A DNA stretch of 64,000 nucleotides from NCBI RefSeq assembly GCF_000276665.1, contig NW_004955472.1, positions 12,204,630 to 12,268,629 on the forward strand. Direction: 5' to 3'. This document shows, in pieces, positions 41,887 to 53,299 of this stretch. The DNA is from Chinchilla lanigera (lineage: Eukaryota > Chordata > Mammalia > Rodentia > Chinchillidae). Position numbers and translations under genes: made by a program. The notes under the pieces are model-generated. The model searched no databases, was not told the origin of the DNA, and saw only the letters and a list, made by a program, of their open reading frames with translations. Each line of letters opens with the position of its first letter. Position 1 is the first letter of the stretch.

Positions 41887-41968
41887 ATTTTTCAGCTAGA
41901 CATATAGCTTAGGCACTTGCCTACTATAAGCAAGACCCTGGGTTCAATACCCAGTACTACAAATTAAG
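41887..41968 (+). mobile_element. ID-type SINE, old fragment
   Basis: 'agacatatagcttaggcact', 'gcctactataagcaagaccc' and 'gggttcaatacccagtacta' are a decayed ID element with a recognisable B box. Confidence 0.7.
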
Positions 41969-41974
41969 ATAATA

Positions 41975-43260
41975 ACAAATAGTTTTTAAAAGATTTTAAA
42001 CACGGACTGTCCAATTAAAATAAGATACATTTTCTTGTTTCTTTGAGTTCATAGATCTTGAATAGATTTATCAAATCTGCACTGGTACAATAACTAAGCT
42101 TTCTACTTTTTGATAATTAAATGTGTAAACAATTAAATGAAGGAAAGAATCCTACTGGAGAAACCTGTAGAAAAGTGGAATTTCACATGTCTCCTGTAGG
42201 TGGCAAACTCCTTCAATTTGTTAGATTTCCTGTCTCCTCCAGAATCACCATAAAAATTGTGCTGTAAAACTCCATAGTTTTGCATATATTGTACCATAGA
42301 AGAAACCATAAATGTATCTCCTCCTATAAGCTTATTTTTATATCTTTGAGCTTCTTGTAAAAAATTTTATGGAAAGTCAATAAGAAATATGATTGCGTAA
42401 GTACCATAAAGAAATAGAATTTTGCAAGACTTTTGTGCAAGACTGTCTTAAATACTTTCAGTTTCAATGGTCTACTCTTAGGAAATCATTGCTTTCCCAC
42501 AATTCATTATTATTTTCCTGAAGTATTCATTTCCCCCAAAATATGAAAATGAAGTAATTCTATTAAGCCCTGATTTTTAAAAGTAAGCCAGAAATATATT
42601 TTTTTCAGGTCCACTGTGACGACAACAACAAATAAAATGGAGTAAGAGTGGCATGTTTTATCCTTTAAATTGAATATAGAATAATCAAGCGAGGTACATT
42701 AATCCAAGTACCTTGCTCTAATTTCCTTCCAAAGCAGGGTATGAGATCCCTGAATGTTTTAAATAATCTCCCCCATTCTCCACTTCCCTTTGTGGTAACA
42801 TGGTCTATATTTTTCTTATGCAGGAAATACGGCTGGAAAATATCTTGCATGTCATGAAAGCTGAAGAGCAAGCTAAAATTAATCTAAGAGCACACCAAAC
42901 AGGAACAGCAAGAATTGAAGATGCCTGTCCTGTTTCCAAAAGTAAGGAGATAAGTAAAAAGAACAATGACATGTTATAGCCTAAGAGCTAAAATTAAATG
43001 CGTGTAAACAATTCTTGTTGAAACTAGAAGCCAATGTGGATTACGCAAACCAAATAGAGTCCTGCCAAGACATGCCAGGGTAAGAGTCACCCAACGCGGA
43101 GGCATGGCGATGATAGAAATGAGTTCATACTGGAAAGCCACAGAAGGCTCTGCATTTGTGTGGCAGCTATCACATTCCAAGCTAACCTGTAACATATGCC
43201 TAAAACCTGTATTTCTTCTTTATCTCACCCAAAAAGCTAGAGCTGCTCAGATATAGGAAT
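41975..43260. other. Unrecognised sequence with one exon-like segment
   Basis: Contains the exon-like segment 42824-42941 (listed separately). No SINE, LINE or LTR recognised here. Confidence 0.4.
42824..42941 (+). other. Exon-like segment (118 bp, open frame) with splice-site context, unidentified
   Basis: The acceptor side reads GGTCTATATTTTTCTTATGCAG (AG at 42822-42823) in pyrimidine-rich context, with a branch-like GGTAACA about 25 bp upstream. The donor side reads CCAAAA then GTAAGG (GT at 42942-42943). The first frame is open through all 39 codons and begins EIRLENILHVMKAEEQAKIN. It is helix-prone, with Glu, Ala and Lys common and an RNY-like codon pattern. The same frame extends upstream to an ATG at 42800 and downstream to TAG at 42977. 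I cannot name the protein. It may be an internal coding exon of an unidentified gene whose other exons lie outside the window, an exon relic, or chance. Confidence 0.3.
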
Positions 43261-43269
43261 CGAAATGAG

Positions 43270-43430
43270 CACTTTAGCTGATGTATAATTATTTCTCCAA
43301 CGTATATCTCCTGAGCAACCACTCTGGGCTGGGTTCTGTAACAGAAGCCATGACTAATACAAGACAAACAAGGCATGGTCAGAGGAGTGAGGAGGCCAGA
43401 CCTATATACAAATAAATGAGAACGATAAGT
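43270..43430 (-). repeat. Old L2/MIR-type fragment
   Basis: 'gagcaaccactctgggctgg' followed by 'acaagacaaacaaggcatgg' resembles 'gagcacctactatgtgccagg...acaaaacaggcatggtc' type mammalian repeat text. Weak. Confidence 0.3.
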
Positions 43431-43434
43431 GAGA

Positions 43435-44410
43435 AGGGAGGGAAAATTGGTTGAAACGAAACTGATGCACTACTGTTCGAATGTGGAAGAGCCACGTAGA
43501 CTCAAGCTGAAATCAGCTTCTACGATGCCGCCCCAGAGACCTTTCAGGTGTACTTTCAATGATCATTCTCAAAGGTATGCATGGAGCCTGGGGAGTTACA
43601 GAAAAGAACAATATCTATTAAACAGACATGTGACTTCTAACTGTAATAAAAAAGCAACTATAAACCCTTTTAAGTAAACTAAAAAAAAAAGCAAATACAC
43701 ATTAATAAATATAAGTAAATTTAAAGATATCTCATTACTTTAAAAGAATGAGGTGGCTTTAGCATGGGAACATTTTCATACCTTCAGAAGTGAAAGAGAA
43801 CAGCCAGGCAGAAAGACTCTAGTCTCCAGACTAAGTTTATTATTTGCTGCAACTTAAAAACTGTTATGTTATACTTTTACAATTATATATACTTAAATTT
43901 TGTATAAGTTTTCTTTTGTTGGTGTTTCTATTACCTATTTTTACCTACCAAAAAAGTTATCTTATAGCCAAATGTACAGTGTGTGAAGATTTTTAGTTTT
44001 GTCCTGCATATTCTTGGCTGTTTTTGTCCTTTTCTCAGTGGCTAATTTGCAAGCCTTATTTTCACGTTTAAAGCCTACAATCTAATTAATTCATGCATAT
44101 TATAATTTCAATTAATAAGCAATGTATTTTTCCCAACTTTTTTATTAAATGGATTTCTTGCCCCACATCAGCCTAAGGTAATCTGCTATCATTTTTCTTT
44201 CTCTGCATTATAAGAAATGAGGGAGAAGGACAAACAGAAAAAGCACTCAAGAAAAGAAGAAAGGATTAATTGTCTTTTTCATGACGTGGAACTGACAAAT
44301 GTGTGTTAACTGTAGCACTTACATTTAGAGTTAAGTTTACAACCTAGGCCCTGTTCCGTGGTTTCTTTTTCATAATGATCGACACAATTTCCTCTTTTAG
44401 CCAAAAATTT
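43435..44410. other. Unrecognised sequence
   Basis: An 82-codon ORF (43429-43677) has no known motif. AT-rich from 43680 to 44150. No repeat recognised. Confidence 0.4.
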
Positions 44411-44417
44411 CTCTTTG

Positions 44418-44540
44418 ACAGACTGCAGATGTATCTCAGTAGTAAAGCATGAGACCTTGTGTTTAATCTCCAGTACTACAAACATAAACACACACACACA
44501 CACATGCACACACATGCACACACACACGTACACACACATA
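44418..44540 (+). mobile_element. ID-type SINE, old fragment, ending in (CA)n microsatellite
   Basis: 'gatgtatctcagtagtaaag' and 'gtgtttaatctccagtacta' are a decayed ID. The former A-rich tail has become a CACACA/GCACAC tract at about 44487-44540. Confidence 0.65.
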
Positions 44541-44544
44541 CTCA

Positions 44545-45155
44545 TTCCTCTTTGAGTAAGTTCATGTCTACAATGATTCCGGCTCCTCAGATGTGACTGG
44601 GACATTCTCACCTATTGAAAATTTATAAAGATAAAACTCCAGAGTACCACTGGATCAGCCAAACTATTCTCTAGATATGAGGCAGAATGACATAAAGAGA
44701 AAGCCAGTGTGGCATATACAGGATGTGGGGCTCAACCTAGCAACTCAAATCAGCCAGTGACCTTTCACAAAGAAGACAAAAACAAATACTCAGAGAAGCA
44801 GTCACCACATCTGTACCAGTGTTCCACAAGTAAAACATCCAGCCACTCCTAGCACCACAGACTGACTTGACAAGACTAGACTTTCCCAGTCACAGGACTA
44901 TCAGGGCTGGTCTGAATTCATGTCAGCTTACTGTCAAGGGGGCAGTGAGACCCATTTCTGTGGTCAGTCGACATATGCATGATTACCCAATAGACAAAAT
45001 GAGGAAAAACAAACACATGCACCCACGTCTACAAAGTTCTTTTGAAAAGGAATTTGAAGTACAGAAACTGAACTAAAAGAAAGTAATATTCATTCAGTAG
45101 TATGAATTAAACACGAGAAATCTTTAAAGTAGTTCCTAGTTTCAGTAGAAAATAT
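44545..45155. other. Unrecognised sequence
   Basis: No gene or repeat recognised; a 69-codon ORF (44867-45076) lacks any motif. Confidence 0.4.
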
Positions 45156-45159
45156 TTTG

Positions 45160-45338
45160 AGCCAATCTTGATGGTGCACACCTGTAACGCCAGCTACATT
45201 GGAGGATGGGGCAGGAGGATTGCTAAATTTGAGCCCAGCCTGGGCAGTTTAATGAGATACTGTCCTCCCCAAAAAAATTTTTTAAGTTTGAGATATAGCT
45301 CAGTGATAGTGCCCCTGGGTACAGCCCCAATTATCCTG
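45160..45338 (+). mobile_element. B1-dID dimeric SINE
   Basis: The B1 half is 'cttgatggtgcacacctgta' ... 'gagcccagcctgggcagttt' ... 'gatactgtcctcc'. An A/T-rich linker follows, then an ID half 'tgagatatagctcagtgata' ... 'ctgggtacagcccc'. It runs directly into a long purine tract. Confidence 0.82.
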
Positions 45339-45562
45339 AAGAAAGAGGGAGAAGAAGACAAGGAGGAAGAAGTAGAGGATGTAGGAAGTGGAGGGAGAGG
45401 AGGAAGAGGAGGGATGGGAGGTAAGAGAAAGAGAAAAGGAAGAGGAGGTGAAAGAAGAGGAGAGAGAGGGAGTGAAGGAGGAGGAAAAGGAAAAGGAGGG
45501 AGAGGAAGAATGAAGAAGAGTGAGAGAAAAGAAGAAGAAAGAAGAGATGGAAGAGAAGAAGA
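45339..45562. repeat. Polypurine (GGA/GAA)n tract
   Basis: About 220 bp made almost wholly of A and G (GGAGGAAGAGGAGGGATGGG and similar), placed as the 3' tail of the B1-dID element. It creates meaningless long ORFs on both strands (Lys/Gly/Arg/Glu-rich, and Pro/Leu/Ser-rich on the complement). Polypurine runs of this length can form triplex (H-DNA) structures; that is general knowledge, not shown here. Confidence 0.95.
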
Positions 45563-45689
45563 GGTAGCTTCAGTGTGAAGCAGCAAAAAAGTTCCAGTTG
45601 TCCTTGATGGCATTGATTAGTTCACTATGAATATACTAGATAACAACAAGCAAGTGGAAAAACTAAGATAAATTAATAGTACAATAATA

Positions 45690-45900
45690 AGCATAATTTA
45701 CTAGATATATGTGCCAGATAGTTTGCTATATTTTGCTATATAGATCAATCTTCATAATAATCTCATGAAATAAGTTTGATAATTCATTTCAAAGATAGGA
45801 AACTAAATCAAATCTAAATTAAATATTTTCCCAAAAATACTCAGCTAGAATAGCAGAGCCAAAATCCATCTCCAAATGAACCGTCTCCACTACACTATCA
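45690..45900 (-). repeat. MIR SINE
   Basis: 'atgtgccagatagtttgcta', 'atcttcataataatctcatg', 'aagataggaaactaaatcaa' and 'tactcagctagaatagcaga' follow the MIR complement over most of its length. Confidence 0.65.
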
Positions 45901-45904
45901 TCAC

Positions 45905-46285
45905 CAATTTATTACCGTTGTGTCCACTCTGTCCCGCTGTGTGGGTTTGCAAATAAAGAGTTATTGTAACACAAATATCCTCATTTCTTCATTTCATTGT
46001 CTATGGCTATTGTGGTGCTACAACAGCATAGCTGAATCATTTTGACAAGACCCACATAGCCTGCAAAGGCTAAACAATTTACTCCCCGGCCCTCTGCAGA
46101 AAGTTGGTCCACAGAATGCAGTACGCCACTACAGATTTTTTTTTTTAAAGGCTGAGTATAAGAAGTTTCAGAGACTTATGAAATTCTAAGAAATGGGTGT
46201 GTACTACAGTCAAATTATTTATTATACTTAGCTTGAGACATTCTGCCTATGCGTAGATTCCACTCTTTAATACTGAGTTGAAAAG
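45905..46285. other. Unrecognised sequence
   Basis: No gene or repeat recognised. Confidence 0.4.
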
Positions 46286-46286
46286 G

Positions 46287-46365
46287 GAGGCTGGGGATAT
46301 GACTATGTGGTAGATCTTGGTTACAGGCCCCAGGTTCAATCCCTAGCACCACACCAATAATAATG
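46287..46365 (+). mobile_element. ID-type SINE, old copy
   Basis: 'gaggctggggatatgactat', 'ggccccaggttcaatcccta' and 'gcaccacacc' show decayed A and B boxes. Confidence 0.75.
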
Positions 46366-46369
46366 AATT

Positions 46370-46875
46370 GGACAGAGATTGTTTTAGAATTTGAATTTAT
46401 TCACTAAGCCTTTCATCCTCTCACCAGTTCTAACTCCAGCTACTCCTCACCTCAGTGTCTCACAGGGTGTCTCACTAAAGTGGCACCTAAAAAGGAAAGT
46501 CAAGGAAGCACACATTGCAAATGTAGTGCAAAGGCTTTGTAGAATTTGAATTCCAATTTCAAATTTGGACCCTTCGTCATAGTGGCCTCTGAACGAAGGA
46601 CATGATAAATCTGTTTCACTAGTGTGTGCTTGTCAGAGTGAGGCAAGTCTGGATGGGCGAATTTGCAGGCTAAAATAATGGAATTTTAATATGGAACACA
46701 TATTAGGTGATAATCAATTGAAAACAGGTAGCAACAAATAACATTCTCTTATCCATTCTACCACATGTTCAGCAGGATCTGGTTTATTGCCACAACTGTA
46801 TCCTATTCACTGGCTTCCATATACTCATCAATTTCACATCCTTTATCAAGGCTGTACCTTTGATAAATAGAGCAT
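46370..46875. other. Unrecognised sequence
   Basis: No gene or repeat recognised. Confidence 0.4.
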
Positions 46876-46879
46876 AATT

Positions 46880-47110
46880 TAGGGAATCAAGGGAACTGTG
46901 TTCAAGTAGCTGCTATGGCCACTTACTATTTACTACTACAAATGATCTTACTAGTACTATTACTATTTATTAAACCACTGTAAGACTCATTTTAATAGAA
47001 CTAAAATATAGTTCATTGCTTTCTGAGTGTAAAAAGGATGAATTATTGTAGCACATTCAATGGCTAAAAAGTATCTGGCACACAGCAGACATTCTCTCAA
47101 TACATGGCCA
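46880..47110 (+). repeat. MIR SINE fragment
   Basis: 'ctgctatggccacttactat' and later 'aaagtatctggcacacagca' fit MIR ends; the middle is badly decayed. Confidence 0.4.
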
Positions 47111-47114
47111 ACAC

Positions 47115-47970
47115 TAAAACTCTTCTCACAAGATCAGTAAAAGTTTCATTATCTCAATCTGCTACTGGTCCAAAGTCAGTGAGTATTAATTATTGGAGCA
47201 AGTATCTTTTCACAGCTCAAATATAGATGATAGTCTGCTGGTTTTACACTGTGAAGGTAAATAATTTTTTCCTAAAAAAACTTATTTTGACTTTCTAGTC
47301 AAATCTACCAGTTTCAAATAATTTCTATTACATATTATGCTTTTATAGACAGCCTTGTTTTTAATTATGAGGTTTTTATTGGAGAGGCAGGTTTCAGGGT
47401 AAGTCTGCCATCCGACTTGTCAGCACTTGTTAAAAGTTTTTATAGGGTGATTCATTTACATATGTGTTTAAGAGTGCTATTATTAAACTTTGCTCTGATA
47501 CAGTGAGGGATTTACTATTCAGATTTGTCCAAATATACACTTTCTCCATCTACCACTTATTCTATCCCTCCTTTTATTAAAAAGTCAGCTTCAGTTACTT
47601 GTTCATGTGAGATAAAAGCAAATCCATCACAAAACTGAAAATATTAGGTAGCGCAAAGGTTAGAAAAACTAGGAGAAATCAGTAACAGAATGTGAAGCAT
47701 AGATGTTATTTCCTCATTCCTAATGCTTTTAATTTTGTAGAGGGAATACCTGCAGGAAAAATCATTTCACATCTTATTCAGCAAGTGGTCCAAACAACCA
47801 GTGCTAGTAATTGCCTACAGAAGAAAAGAAAATAAACATGAGTACACATGTTCTGAAAAAGAATAAAAGTACTCCCATGAATACAAATATAAAAATTCAA
47901 AATGGCATGGCATGACATATGATCATCAACTGCATTAGCTTGAGAAATTAATGAAGCATACTTCTACATG
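47115..47970. other. Unrecognised AT-rich sequence
   Basis: No gene or repeat recognised. Confidence 0.4.
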
Positions 47971-47974
47971 GTTC

Positions 47975-48245
47975 TAGGTGGGTCCTGGAAACATGGCCTT
48001 GGGAATATCTCTGGTATCTGGTCCCTAACCTCTTCCTTTCTGGTGCCCTTTCTCTGTGCTCTGCTTCTGGCTGCCAAGAACTGAGCAGTTTTGCTCTACC
48101 AAGCCCTTGCCCCATGAGGTTTCTACTTCAGAGTCAGTCAACAATAAACTAAACCTCTACAACTATAAGCCAAATTAAAACTTTCCTCCTGTAAATGGTT
48201 GGGTGACAGATATTTTGTCCCAGCTTTGGGAAAACTGACCAGTAC
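47975..48245 (+). mobile_element. ERVL-MaLR LTR, 3' part
   Basis: 'tgctctgcttctggctgcca' then 'agaactgagcagttttgctc' and 'ctctacaactataagccaaa' then 'ctttcctcctgtaaatggtt' and 'tattttgtcccagctttggg' match the 3' half of a MaLR LTR. A poly(A) signal AATAAA lies at 48143-48148. No internal genes. Confidence 0.72.
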
Positions 48246-48331
48246 ATATAGGCAGCAAAGAAATAGCTTCACCATAATTCAGTAACACCAACAGCAAACC
48301 TTTGCTGAGCACTTCCTACATGTGATAGTAA

Positions 48332-48840
48332 TCATGGTGTCAATTTGAATAAGAAACACTAAGCAGACTAGTGGAGCATAGTTCTAGGTTTGTCTAAATG
48401 ATTAGACTGACTTACTGTAAGACAAATCCACATATTGTTAAATGTGAATGGCGCCAACCAATAGGCTTGTAGACTGGGTGGACTAAAGATGAAAAGAAAA
48501 TGTCTTCCCTTTTGCTTCTTTGAAGAGTTTCAGTCTTTGTTATCACATATGGACACTGGCTCAGGATTCTAGCACAGGATACCTAGCCCTGCAGCATAGA
48601 CTTCAGTCTTCTAAAGCAGAATCTTTGGTTTTCAGATACAGACTTGCACCAGACTCTTAAGTGAGCTCCAGGTCTTCAACTTCTCACTGGATCCTGCAGC
48701 TCTCCGGCACACGAACAGCCCCTTTGTATTCCTCCACCCCTGACCCTGCAGGTGGCCACTGTCAGCCTACTTTGTAAATCCTTCATACATCATATTTTAT
48801 ATTGAATCTATTCCTCTACTGAACCCCAACCGATACACTA
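48332..48840 (+). mobile_element. Old ERVL-type LTR (same family as 21617-22125)
   Basis: 'atggtgtcaatttgaataag' start, CCAACCAATAGGCTTGT at about 48457, and a terminus 'cctctactgaaccccaaccg'. The 17-bp word and its context are shared with the minus-strand copy at 21617-22125. No internal genes. It sits directly behind a MaLR LTR. Confidence 0.62.
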
Positions 48841-48844
48841 CATA

Positions 48845-49685
48845 TGCACCTGTCACACATGAAGCCCCAGGCAGGGCACTGTAGGTGCAAAGTATAAATT
48901 ACAATATTTTGTAGATACTGGAGTTTTCCTTTGCATTGTTATTGCCTTTAAATATCTAGCTACTCTATTAGTTAAAACTACAGAAAGGAATGGGAGAAAT
49001 AAAGGGAATGGGCAAAAGAAGGAAAGAGAAGATAAAATGAGAGAATAAGAGAGAAAGGAAAGATGTCCAACGTTAGATGTCACCATCCAATGAAAATGCA
49101 AGTGCCTGGAGCTATGGCCAGCAGCGTTCACTTGATTCCACTCCACTGAATTACCTCTGGAGATGACTCTGCACACTGGAGCTGATCCTGCTGAATAACA
49201 AGTTAGCCCCTAACTCCAAAAAAACTAGTGGTTTAAAATACCTAAGGATTGGCTTTTGTCATATGGCAGCTTGCTTCACAAATGTAAGAGAGAGTCTTCT
49301 AGCATAGTGATGATTAAATCTTTTCCAAATTTACCTGAAAGGTAACATCTTCTCAAGGCTGTCCTGTCCGTTTGGTAGAAGTTATTCAAATGGAGGGGAT
49401 TATACAAGGCCATGAATAGGCTGAGATAATCAAGAACAGTCAAGCCATCAACCACAACTTGGTGACCTCCTGTTTGTTAATTTCTCATCGGTTTGATCTA
49501 TCTTCCAATTACCACAAAATTTCAAAATATTCAGATTTAAATGTATAAAATTTTACTTTTAGTTTTAAATTTGCCTTCCCTAGAGGAGCTAGTGGTACAG
49601 TAGGAACACTGGACATGAAAGAAAGAAACATGAAACCAGGGTAATTCTGATTACTTACTGATTATAAGGTGTTTTTTTTTTCTGG
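48845..49685. other. Unrecognised sequence
   Basis: A 107-codon minus ORF (48853-49176) has hydrophobic stretches arising from a purine-rich plus strand. No domain recognised. Confidence 0.4.
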
Positions 49686-49689
49686 TCTA

Positions 49690-49772
49690 GGGGCTCAAGT
49701 TCAGTGGTAGAGTACTCACTTAGGATATGCGAGGCCCTGGGTTCATCTCCAGTACTGAAAAAAAAAAAAATC
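49690..49772 (+). mobile_element. ID-type SINE, old copy
   Basis: 'ggggctcaagttcagtggta', 'gaggccctgggttcatctcc' and an A-tail of 13. Closer to the generic rodent ID than to the 13323 type. Confidence 0.82.
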
Positions 49773-49774
49773 AT

Positions 49775-50380
49775 CCATGAACCTAATTTCCTTATCTTTG
49801 CAATAGGACAATCCTGCTACCTGTGTTTACCCTATATAATTATTTTATGACCAAGGAGGAAAATGTGTTTTCCAAAGCACAGTAATATAGTACTGGAAGG
49901 ACTTCAGAAGATTATAGATGATACACGGGCTATAAGTAGAACTTTTGAAAGATACTTGTTTTAGAGTACAGCAAATATATATATATATATATAACACTTT
50001 ACATAGCAAATATACAAATTTTCAGATGTTGCTTAAATGAGGGTTTTTAAAGGTAAGTCAATTTGAAGAAAATTAAGAAAACAATATAGGTGATCTGAGA
50101 ATGTGGTAAATATTATGAAGGTGATATTTGATTTCATAAAATATAAAGTATTCCACAAATGCATTGAATCTTGTTCATTTATTTATGTTTCTTGATGGTA
50201 GCTCAAGAAAGTAACTAAACATACTTTTTATTGCCAGCAGAGCAGAACTAACCATACTTGGTAAAAGAAATGGCATTTAAAAATCCAATCCTAAATTTTA
50301 TGTCCACAAAGAATCCTTCTCCTCATATTTATATTGTTTACTTCCTGATATGTTTCCTTTACCTAAAACTTTATTTGTAA
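49775..50380. other. Unrecognised AT-rich sequence with (AT)n
   Basis: An (AT)n run lies at about 49976-49993. Nothing else recognised. Confidence 0.45.
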
Positions 50381-50384
50381 TAAT

Positions 50385-50545
50385 TTCCATTTATTGAGTT
50401 CTTACTGTATGCTAATATATATGTAATATATATAATTTCAGTTAATACCCAATTAGGAAGATCGTATTACATCTAAAATGAGGAGACTGAATCTTTACTC
50501 AGCTGAAGTCACTCAGCTGGTAAGTAGAAGAGCTAGAATTTAAAC
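50385..50545 (-). repeat. MIR SINE fragment
   Basis: 'tattgagttcttactgtatg' ... 'atgaggagactgaatcttta' ... 'gtcactcagctggtaagtag' match the MIR complement in order. Confidence 0.65.
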
Positions 50546-50549
50546 TCAT

Positions 50550-51755
50550 ATGTAAGAGACCTGAGAGCATGTATAAATTCTACATCGCCAATAAAGCTTC
50601 AAAAGACTAAACTTTCTTTCACTATGCCCAGTCTCATCTTTTTCTACCTCTATACTTTGGCATTGTAACACTTTTTCTCTGGAAAATATATCAATACCAG
50701 GGCATTAAAATCAAGGTCAGAGAATGAGTCCTTTATTGCCAAATGTCAAGACACAACATGCAAACTTAACAGAATAAGAGAAACAATTGTTTCCTAGCCT
50801 GACTCTTCTATCTAACTCACCTTTACTGCAACCAGACAAACAGAAAGATGAAGTTGTGACACTGCCTATGGTTCCTCCCAGGCAGGAGTGTTTTCTGCAT
50901 TTCTCATTACTTCTCCTCTATGACGTCCCTCCTAATAATTTTACCAGTAAAGAGAAGTGCTTCATCCATGGGATGCACACACTGGATGAGCTGTTTAACT
51001 GCAAAGAAGTCTCCTTAACACAACATCTCCTTGTGTCTTTTCAGTATGACATGTGAGATTTATTTGAAATCAGATATTCTAAAATATAAGAATAACTAAA
51101 ATGTGCTTAATTCCCCTTCAAGAAGAGCTTTGAGCTTTATCTTTATTCCTAGGAGAATAGATTTAAAAATCTATTTCAAGAAAACTGATATAAGCAACAA
51201 CTAAAATCAGAAGATGGCAGAGTGAAATGCTCCCATCTAGAAAATATTACTTCCTATATTCAGATCATCCACTTTACATTTTGTAACAGAAACCAAGATT
51301 TTGCCCATTTTAATCATACGATATTAAAATTACAATACTCAGACCTTGGTGACTACAAATACAGGGTAAAATCAATCAGCAGAGTAAATATATTAAAAGA
51401 GAAAATTATCACTAAATATTTGAAAACAGGTCATTGAAATATACAGATAAAATTTAGAAAAGACATTTCCCTCATTGCTCTTTTCTTTTCACATAGCACT
51501 GGGAAATGAGCATTCCCAGAGAGTACAGGAAGAAGTAGGCCTAGGCCTCAGTGTACTCACCACTCTACAACAGGGTCAAGCAGGGCAAGCGAGTGACGAG
51601 GTGTGAGGAGTCATCATAGCATGGCCACCAATAGCTCTCCTAAATTCTTTGATGCATCCTGACCAACAACACTGAAGAATACCCAAGAATCCTACACAGA
51701 TGAACTTCAAATTACATATGCTCAGGCTCTCCTATGTAAGGCAACCACCAAACCC
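50550..51755. other. Unrecognised sequence
   Basis: ORFs at 50787-51056 and 51222-51437 show no domain. No repeat recognised. Confidence 0.4.
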
Positions 51756-51761
51756 ATTCCC

Positions 51762-51794
51762 ATCTCTCTGTCTTTCTCTGTCTTTGTCTCTGTC

Positions 51795-51841
<47 letters not shown>

Positions 51842-51866
51842 TGCTTTCTCTCTCTCTCTCTCTCTG
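51762..51866. repeat. (TCTG/TCTC)n simple-sequence tract
   Basis: CTGTCTGTCTGTCTG run followed by a long (TC)n run, similar in kind to 20399-20762 but shorter. Confidence 0.97.
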
Positions 51867-52194
51867 AATTTTCCCTGCTTAATAGATAAATGTAGGTGAA
51901 AGCAGGAGTTATTATGTTCCCCAACCACAATTCATCACGGGTTTTGTCATTCTTTGGGGGAACCAAAATATGGTGATTTCCTAATTCTAAGATTTATGTC
52001 ATTTTAGATGCTCTTCTTTTAAAGAGGAAAAAAAACTTTTCCTAAGCACTTAGATCATTTTTTAAATTTAATGTACTTTACAATTATATTGAAGGAGCCT
52101 CATGGGAGGGGAAAGATTCTGTGCTCTATCTCCCACTCCCATCAAGAGACAACCCTGAATCCTGACAAACCTAAGGAGCTTCAAAACTGACAAA

Positions 52195-53261
52195 ATGAAG
52201 GAGCAAAATGCAATCTCAGACCTCACCTCACCCACAACAACTCTAGGAGACATTGACATAAAGAACATGGAAGTCACACACTTGAAATTTGTGAAATGAG
52301 AGCATTTGAAGTAAAGAAACAACTATATCCAGCTATAGAACAAATCAGATCAGAAATAATTACTCAAGTAAAAAAAGAAATGACAACCATAATGAAAGAA
52401 TAGCAAACAAAAGAAGCATAACAAAAGAAGACATAAATAAAAAGGATGAATACAGAAAAATGATGAAAACCTTGAATGAACAATATAGGAAAGAATTACA
52501 GTCCATGAAACAGATTCAAACAGATATTCAGGAAATTAAAAATTCCATTAAAAGCTGGAAAACTGCTTGAACAAAAATGAAGATAGAATTTCAGACCATG
52601 AAGACAGCTTTTCAGCTAGGGATTGCAAAATGAAAGACCTCTTAAAAATAACAAGGAACCAGGAAATAACAATTCATCAGCTTCAAGAAGAGGCAAAGAA
52701 AAACAATGTAAGACTGACCGATGTCAACAAAACAGCAGATGGCAACATGAATGACATAAAAGACTATCTGCAGAAGTAATAGCAGAAAATTCCCCAAACG
52801 TGGGATAAGAATATGACATACACATAAGTGAAGCACATAGAACTCCAATTAGCCATAACCTAAATAAGTCTACACCCAGACATATAATAATCAACATCCC
52901 AGAAATTCAGTGAAAGAACAGAATATTAAAAGCTCTTAGAGAAAAGAAACTGATCACCAATAAAAGAAAACCCATCAGAATCACAGCAGATTTCTCAACA
53001 CAAACCATTAAGTGAAGAAAAGCTTTGAGTGAAGTATTTCAGGTCCTGAAAGAAAACAAATTCCAACCCAAATTGATGCACCCTGCAAAACTATCCTTCA
53101 AAATTAATGGAGAAATAACACACTTCCATGACAAACAACTGAAGAAATTCATAACCCCCAAAGAAACCCTACAAAGAGTATTGAAAGATATTCTAGAAAA
53201 AGATAAAAATGACCACAATTATAACAATAGAAAACAACCACCAGGCAGGGCAAGCAATTAA
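52195..53261 (+). pseudogene. LINE-1 ORF1 (RNA-binding chaperone), degenerate
   Basis: Remnant of the trimeric RNA-binding protein of the L1 ribonucleoprotein. The start is taken at the ATG giving MKEQNAISDLTSP, which is conserved in the other L1 copy (1977, minus), and the end at TAA 53259-53261. The length of ~356 codons is normal. An early stop follows about 34 codons in. The coiled-coil region reads NEDRISDHEDSFSARD near 52570, the RRM-like start reads KKNNVRLTDVNKTADG near 52710-52750, and the C-terminal domain keeps FQPKLMHPAKLSFKINGEI near 53060-53110. Frameshifts and stops disrupt translation. ORF2 follows in the usual L1 order. Confidence 0.9.
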
Positions 53262-53299
53262 ATAGAGGGGAATGTACGGAACCAACAGTGGGGAAATAA

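Noticed and set aside
45168..45613. 136- and 139-codon ORFs on opposite strands
   Set aside because: They translate a B1-dID SINE plus its polypurine tail; low complexity on both strands.
50000..50060. Tiny exon between TTTTCAG (about 50024) and AAAGGTAAGTC
   Set aside because: The interval is only about 26 bp and is AT-rich; chance sites are more likely.
51712..51966. 84- and 68-codon minus ORFs rich in Arg/Glu
   Set aside because: Translation of the TCTG/TC simple repeat complement.
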